Shown here: piece after piece, positions 4,508 to 7,139 of the stretch
Numbering within the stretch: the first letter of the stretch is position 1
Layout of the letters: each line of letters opens with the position of its first letter
Assembly (NCBI GenBank): GCA_946221765.1
Contig: CAMIMK010000154.1
Location: 1-7,139, forward strand
Source of the DNA: an uncultured Rhodovulum sp.
GTDB taxonomy: Bacteria; Pseudomonadota; Alphaproteobacteria; Rhodobacterales; Rhodobacteraceae
Length of the DNA stretch: 7,139 nt
Direction of reading: 5' to 3'
The notes under the pieces: generated by a model
The model's database searches: none
Told to the model about the DNA's origin: nothing
The model's input: the letters and a program-made list of their open reading frames with translations, nothing else
Position numbers and translations under genes: made by a program

Positions 4508-5508
4508 CCACTGACGTGACGATCCTTGGCGCGGGTGTCGCCGGGCTGGCGCTGGCGACCGAGCTGGTCGGGCGCGGGGTCGGCGTGACCCTGATCGACC
4601 GGAATGGCGGACCGGGGCCGGGCGCCTGTTCGTGGTGGGCCGGGGGCATGCTGGCGCCCTTCTGCGAAGGCGAGAGCGCCGAGGAGCCGGTCGTGCGCCT
4701 CGGGCAGGAGGCGGCGGGCTGGTGGCAGGCCCATGCCGGGAGCGTCACCCGGGCCGGGACGCTCGTCCTCGCCCTCGGCCGCGACCGGGCGGAACTCGAC
4801 CGCTTCGCGCGGCGCACGCAGGGGCACGTGACGCTGGGGCCCGACGAGATCGCGGCGCTGGAGCCCGATCTTGCCGGGCGCTTCGGCCGGGCGCTCTTCT
4901 TCGAGGCCGAGGCGCATCTTGCCCCGCGCCGGACGCTGGAGGCGCTCAGGGACGGCCTGCGGGCGCGGGGCGTCGAGATCCGGACCGGTACCGAGGCTGG
5001 CACCGAGGCCGTGGGGTCGGGGCCGGTCTTCGACTGCCGCGGGCTGGAGGCGCGCGACCGCCTGCCCGACCTGCGCGGGGTCAAGGGCGAGATGCTGGTC
5101 CTGCGCTGCCCGGACGTGGCCCTGGCGCGGCCGGTGCGGCTCCTGCATCCGCGAATTCCGCTCTATGTCGTGCCGCGGGGCGACGGGGTGTTCATGCTCG
5201 GGGCAACGATGCTGGAATCGGCCGAGCGGGGGCGGGTGACGGCGCGCGCGCTGCTGGAGATGCTGACGGCCGCCTATGCGCTGCACCCGGCCTTCGGCGA
5301 GGCGGAGGTGCTGGAAATCGGCGTCGATGCCCGGCCCGCCTTCCCTGACAACCTGCCGCGGCTCCGCCGCGCGGGCGGGCGGATCCATGTGAATGGCCTC
5401 TATCGCCACGGCTTCCTGCTCGCGCCCGCCCTGGCGCGGATGGCGGCCGATCTGGTGACCGGAGGCGACAGACCGGAGGTGATGGATGCGGATCACGGTG
5501 AATGGTGA
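4495..5508 (+). CDS. thiO: Glycine oxidase ThiO (thiazole biosynthesis)
   Basis: FAD-dependent oxidase converting glycine to iminoglycine (dehydroglycine), the C2-N donor for the thiazole ring of thiamine. The protein is 337 aa, close to the usual size. An N-terminal Rossmann motif GAGVAGLALATEL (12-24) is followed by the acidic strand end IDR (34-36) for the FAD ribose, and the ThiO/DAO-type SWWAGGMLAPF block (46-56). The middle is the substrate-binding domain, and the C-terminal part has VDARPAFPDNLP and VNGLYRHGFLLAP (299-311), the second FAD region where family members hold a substrate-binding Arg. Start ATG 4495 has GGAGG ten bases upstream, partly hidden in a hairpin. It is the first structural gene after the TPP riboswitch and overlaps thiS by 23 bases. 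Presence of ThiO implies an aerobic glycine-oxidase route rather than the ThiH tyrosine lyase. Confidence 0.95.
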   Translation: MAVLTTDVTILGAGVAGLALATELVGRGVGVTLIDRNGGPGPGACSWWAGGMLAPFCEGESAEEPVVRLGQEAAGWWQAHAGSVTRAGTLVLALGRDRAELDRFARRTQGHVTLGPDEIAALEPDLAGRFGRALFFEAEAHLAPRRTLEALRDGLRARGVEIRTGTEAGTEAVGSGPVFDCRGLEARDRLPDLRGVKGEMLVLRCPDVALARPVRLLHPRIPLYVVPRGDGVFMLGATMLESAERGRVTARALLEMLTAAYALHPAFGEAEVLEIGVDARPAFPDNLPRLRRAGGRIHVNGLYRHGFLLAPALARMAADLVTGGDRPEVMDADHGEW

Positions 5509-5683
5509 GGCCGTCGAGCTTGAGGCGTGCCGGCTCGATGCCGCGCTGGAGGAGCTCGGCCATGAGGCGATGGCGGTGGCGACGGCGGTGAACGGGGGCT
5601 TCGTGCCCGTCGCGCGCCGGGCCGAGACCGATCTCGCCGCGGGCGACCGGGTCGAGGTCGTCTCGCCCCGGCAGGGAGGCTGA
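5486..5683 (+). CDS. thiS: Sulfur carrier protein ThiS
   Basis: A 65-aa ubiquitin-fold sulfur carrier. It begins MRITVNGEAVEL, the standard beta-strand opening of ThiS, contains VATAVNGGFVPVARR (31-45) in the middle, and ends in the obligatory Gly-Gly (64-65) whose C-terminus is adenylated and converted to a thiocarboxylate that donates sulfur to ThiG. Length and terminus are normal. The start at 5486 is favoured over the ATG at 5482 by frame and by GGAGGT (5475-5480) five bases upstream. The gene starts inside thiO (23-base overlap) and ends one base before thiG, so stoichiometric coupled translation is likely. The ThiF-like gene at the right edge would be its activating enzyme. Confidence 0.96.
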   Translation: MRITVNGEAVELEACRLDAALEELGHEAMAVATAVNGGFVPVARRAETDLAAGDRVEVVSPRQGG

Positions 5684-5684
5684 C

Positions 5685-6458
5685 ATGCCGGGCTTCTACG
5701 GGGTGGAGCTGGCGTCGCGGCTGATGCTCGGCACGGCGCAGTATCCGTCGCCCGCGATCCTGGCCGAGGCCTTCCGGGCCTCGGGCGCGGGTGTCGCCAC
5801 GGTTTCGCTCCGGCGCGAGAGCGGCGGCGGGCGGGCGGGGGCGGATTTCTGGGACCTGGTCCGCGCGCTCGGCGTGCGGGTGCTGCCCAACACCGCCGGG
5901 TGCCATTCGGTGCGCGAGGCGGTGACGACGGCCGAGATGGCGCGCGAGGTTTTCGGCACGTCCTGGATCAAGCTCGAGGTGATCGGCCATACCGACACGC
6001 TGCAGCCCGATCCCTTCGCGCTGGTCGAGGCGGCGCGGATCCTCGTTTCCGAGGGGTTCGACGTCTTTCCCTACACGACCGAGGATCTGGTGCTGGCCGA
6101 CCGGCTGCTGGAGGCCGGCTGCCGGGTGCTGATGCCCTGGGGGGCGCCGATCGGATCGGGGCTCGGCCTGATGAACCCCTATGGCCTGCGGGCGCTGCGG
6201 GCACGGTTTCCCGGCGTGCCGCTGGTGGTGGATGCGGGGATCGGCCTGCCGAGCCATGCGGCGGCGGCGATGGAGATGGGATATGACGCGGTGCTCCTGA
6301 ACACGGCCGTGGCCCGGGCGGGCGACCCGGTGGCGATGGCGCGGGCCTTCGGCCTCGCCGTGGAGGCGGGGGCGGCGGCGCATCAGGCCGATCCGATGGG
6401 GCCGCGGGACATGGCCGCGGCCTCGACGCCGGAGATCGGCCGGGCCTTCCTCGGATGA
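5685..6458 (+). CDS. thiG: Thiazole synthase ThiG
   Basis: A 257-aa TIM-barrel enzyme that condenses 1-deoxy-D-xylulose 5-phosphate, dehydroglycine from ThiO and sulfur from ThiS thiocarboxylate to form the thiamine thiazole phosphate. Key signs are VATVSLRR (37-44), LPNTAGC (67-73), WIKLEVIG (94-101) with Schiff-base Lys96, the phosphate-binding MPWGAPIGSGLG region and VVDAGIGLPSHA near the C-terminal barrel strands, and LLNTAVARAGDPVAMARAF. Length is typical. AGGGAGG (5673-5679) provides the ribosome site while still inside thiS. One base separates it from thiS, and its TGA overlaps the thiE ATG (ATGA). Nothing suggests loss of function. Confidence 0.97.
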   Translation: MPGFYGVELASRLMLGTAQYPSPAILAEAFRASGAGVATVSLRRESGGGRAGADFWDLVRALGVRVLPNTAGCHSVREAVTTAEMAREVFGTSWIKLEVIGHTDTLQPDPFALVEAARILVSEGFDVFPYTTEDLVLADRLLEAGCRVLMPWGAPIGSGLGLMNPYGLRALRARFPGVPLVVDAGIGLPSHAAAAMEMGYDAVLLNTAVARAGDPVAMARAFGLAVEAGAAAHQADPMGPRDMAAASTPEIGRAFLG

Positions 6459-7060
6459 CGCCGCTGGCCCTCGACCGCTTCTATCCGATCTTCGACTCCG
6501 CCGACTGGCTGGCGCGGATGCTGCCGCTCGGGGTGCGGCTGGTGCAGCTCAGGATCAAGGACGCCTCCGGGCCGGCGCTCGGCCGGGAGATCGCGCGGGC
6601 GCGCGATCTGGCGGCGGCGGCGGGGGCGGTGCTGGTGGTGAACGACCACTGGCGGATCGCGATCGAGGAGGGCTGCGACTTCGTCCACCTCGGGCAGGAG
6701 GACCTCGACACCGCGGATCTCGCGGCGATCCGGGCGGCGGGGCTGCGGCTCGGGGTCAGCACCCATGACGTGGCCGAACTCGACCGGGCGCTGGCGCTGG
6801 CGCCGGACTATGTGGCGCTCGGGCCGATCTATCCGACGATCCTGAAGAAGATGCGCTGGGAGCAGCAGGGGCTCGGGCGGCTGGCCGACTGGCGGCGCCG
6901 GGTGGGCGACCTGCCGCTCGTCGCCATCGGCGGGATGACCGTCGCCCGGGCGGCCGGGGCCTTCGCGGCCGGGGCCGATGTGGTGTCGGTGGTGACGGAC
7001 ATCACGCTGCACCCCGACCCGGAGGCGCAGGTGCGGGCCTGGCTCGGGGCGACGCGGTGA
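6455..7060 (+). CDS. thiE: Thiamine-phosphate synthase ThiE
   Basis: A 201-aa TIM-barrel enzyme joining hydroxymethylpyrimidine diphosphate and thiazole phosphate to give thiamine monophosphate. Family motifs in order: LVQLRIKD (29-36) for the diphosphate, VVNDHWRIA (61-69), VHLGQEDLD (77-85) with metal-binding acid, LGVSTHD (99-105), VALGPIYPTILKK (120-132), and VAIGGM (156-161) followed by GADVVSVVTDI (173-183) for the thiazole phosphate. The N-terminus is short, but first-strand residues FYPIFD are present, so it is complete. The start overlaps thiG by ATGA, and its stop overlaps the next start (GTGA), giving an unbroken coupled chain. TenI, a thiazole tautomerase of the same fold, is the alternative, but the complete ND and GQED motifs favour a genuine ThiE. 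Confidence 0.93.
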   Translation: MTPLALDRFYPIFDSADWLARMLPLGVRLVQLRIKDASGPALGREIARARDLAAAAGAVLVVNDHWRIAIEEGCDFVHLGQEDLDTADLAAIRAAGLRLGVSTHDVAELDRALALAPDYVALGPIYPTILKKMRWEQQGLGRLADWRRRVGDLPLVAIGGMTVARAAGAFAAGADVVSVVTDITLHPDPEAQVRAWLGATR

Positions 7061-7139
7061 CGCGCTATGCGCGCCAGACGGTCCTGCCGGAGGTGGACGC
7101 GGCCGGGCAGGCGCGGCTCGGCGCCGCGCGATCGGCGGG
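7057..7139 (+). CDS. ThiF/HesA/MoeB-family adenylyltransferase, N-terminal fragment cut by window end
   Basis: Only 27 codons are visible, starting at a GTG that forms a GTGA overlap with the thiE stop. They read TRYARQTVLPEV followed by GQARLGAA, the N-terminal signature of E1-like enzymes (RYxRQ...LPE...GQ..L..A), which immediately precedes the nucleotide-binding GxGGLG loop that lies outside the window. In this position it is expected to adenylate the C-terminal Gly of ThiS and help load sulfur, making it a ThiF; MoeB or HesA naming cannot be excluded without the rest of the protein. The GTG start is inferred from the overlap pattern seen throughout this operon. Confidence 0.8.
   Translation, partial: MTRYARQTVLPEVDAAGQARLGAARSA

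Overview
The window is about 70% GC with dense, tightly packed genes, codon use strongly biased to G/C at third positions, and gene families typical of the alphaproteobacterial order Rhodobacterales (Rhodobacter/Roseobacter relatives). That placement is inferred from gene content and composition; no rRNA or phylogenetic marker is present. All genes look chromosomal and intact, apart from the two cut by the window edges. There are no mobile elements, tRNAs or CRISPR arrays.

Left half (1-2927, minus strand): a four-gene one-carbon cluster. In transcription order it holds a 103-aa protein of the misnamed 'Virulence_fact' family, a divergent methylenetetrahydrofolate-reductase-like protein (308 aa), a HAD-family phosphatase (220 aa), and a methyltetrahydrofolate:corrinoid methyltransferase that runs off the left edge. 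The last two are joined by an ATGA overlap. The set resembles the corrinoid methyl-transfer machinery that several Rhodobacterales use instead of a single-chain MetH methionine synthase; the homocysteine-binding and B12-binding parts would have to lie outside the window.

Middle (2928-3301): a 374-base divergent intergenic region with imperfect direct repeats and a 15-base palindrome. To its right, on the plus strand, is a canonical metF (3302-4192). This is a second, clearly different MetF next to the divergent one. It makes 5-methyl-THF, which is the substrate of the minus-strand methyltransferase.

Right half (4193-7139, plus strand): two terminator-like hairpins, a good sigma-70-type promoter, a textbook TPP riboswitch, and then the thiamine thiazole operon thiO-thiS-thiG-thiE followed by the first codons of a ThiF/HesA-type adenylyltransferase. 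Neighbouring genes overlap or nearly touch, which indicates translational coupling. ThiO supplies the glycine imine, ThiS (activated by the ThiF-like enzyme) carries sulfur, ThiG builds the thiazole, and ThiE joins thiazole and pyrimidine to give thiamine phosphate. The RNA leader between riboswitch and thiO is the most unusual regulatory region: it contains a hairpin masking the thiO ribosome binding site, and a 23-codon upstream ORF that starts at the foot of the aptamer and ends inside thiO.

I see no wholly new system. The best leads are the divergent MetF / 'virulence factor' / HAD / methyltransferase cluster and the riboswitch-linked upstream ORF.
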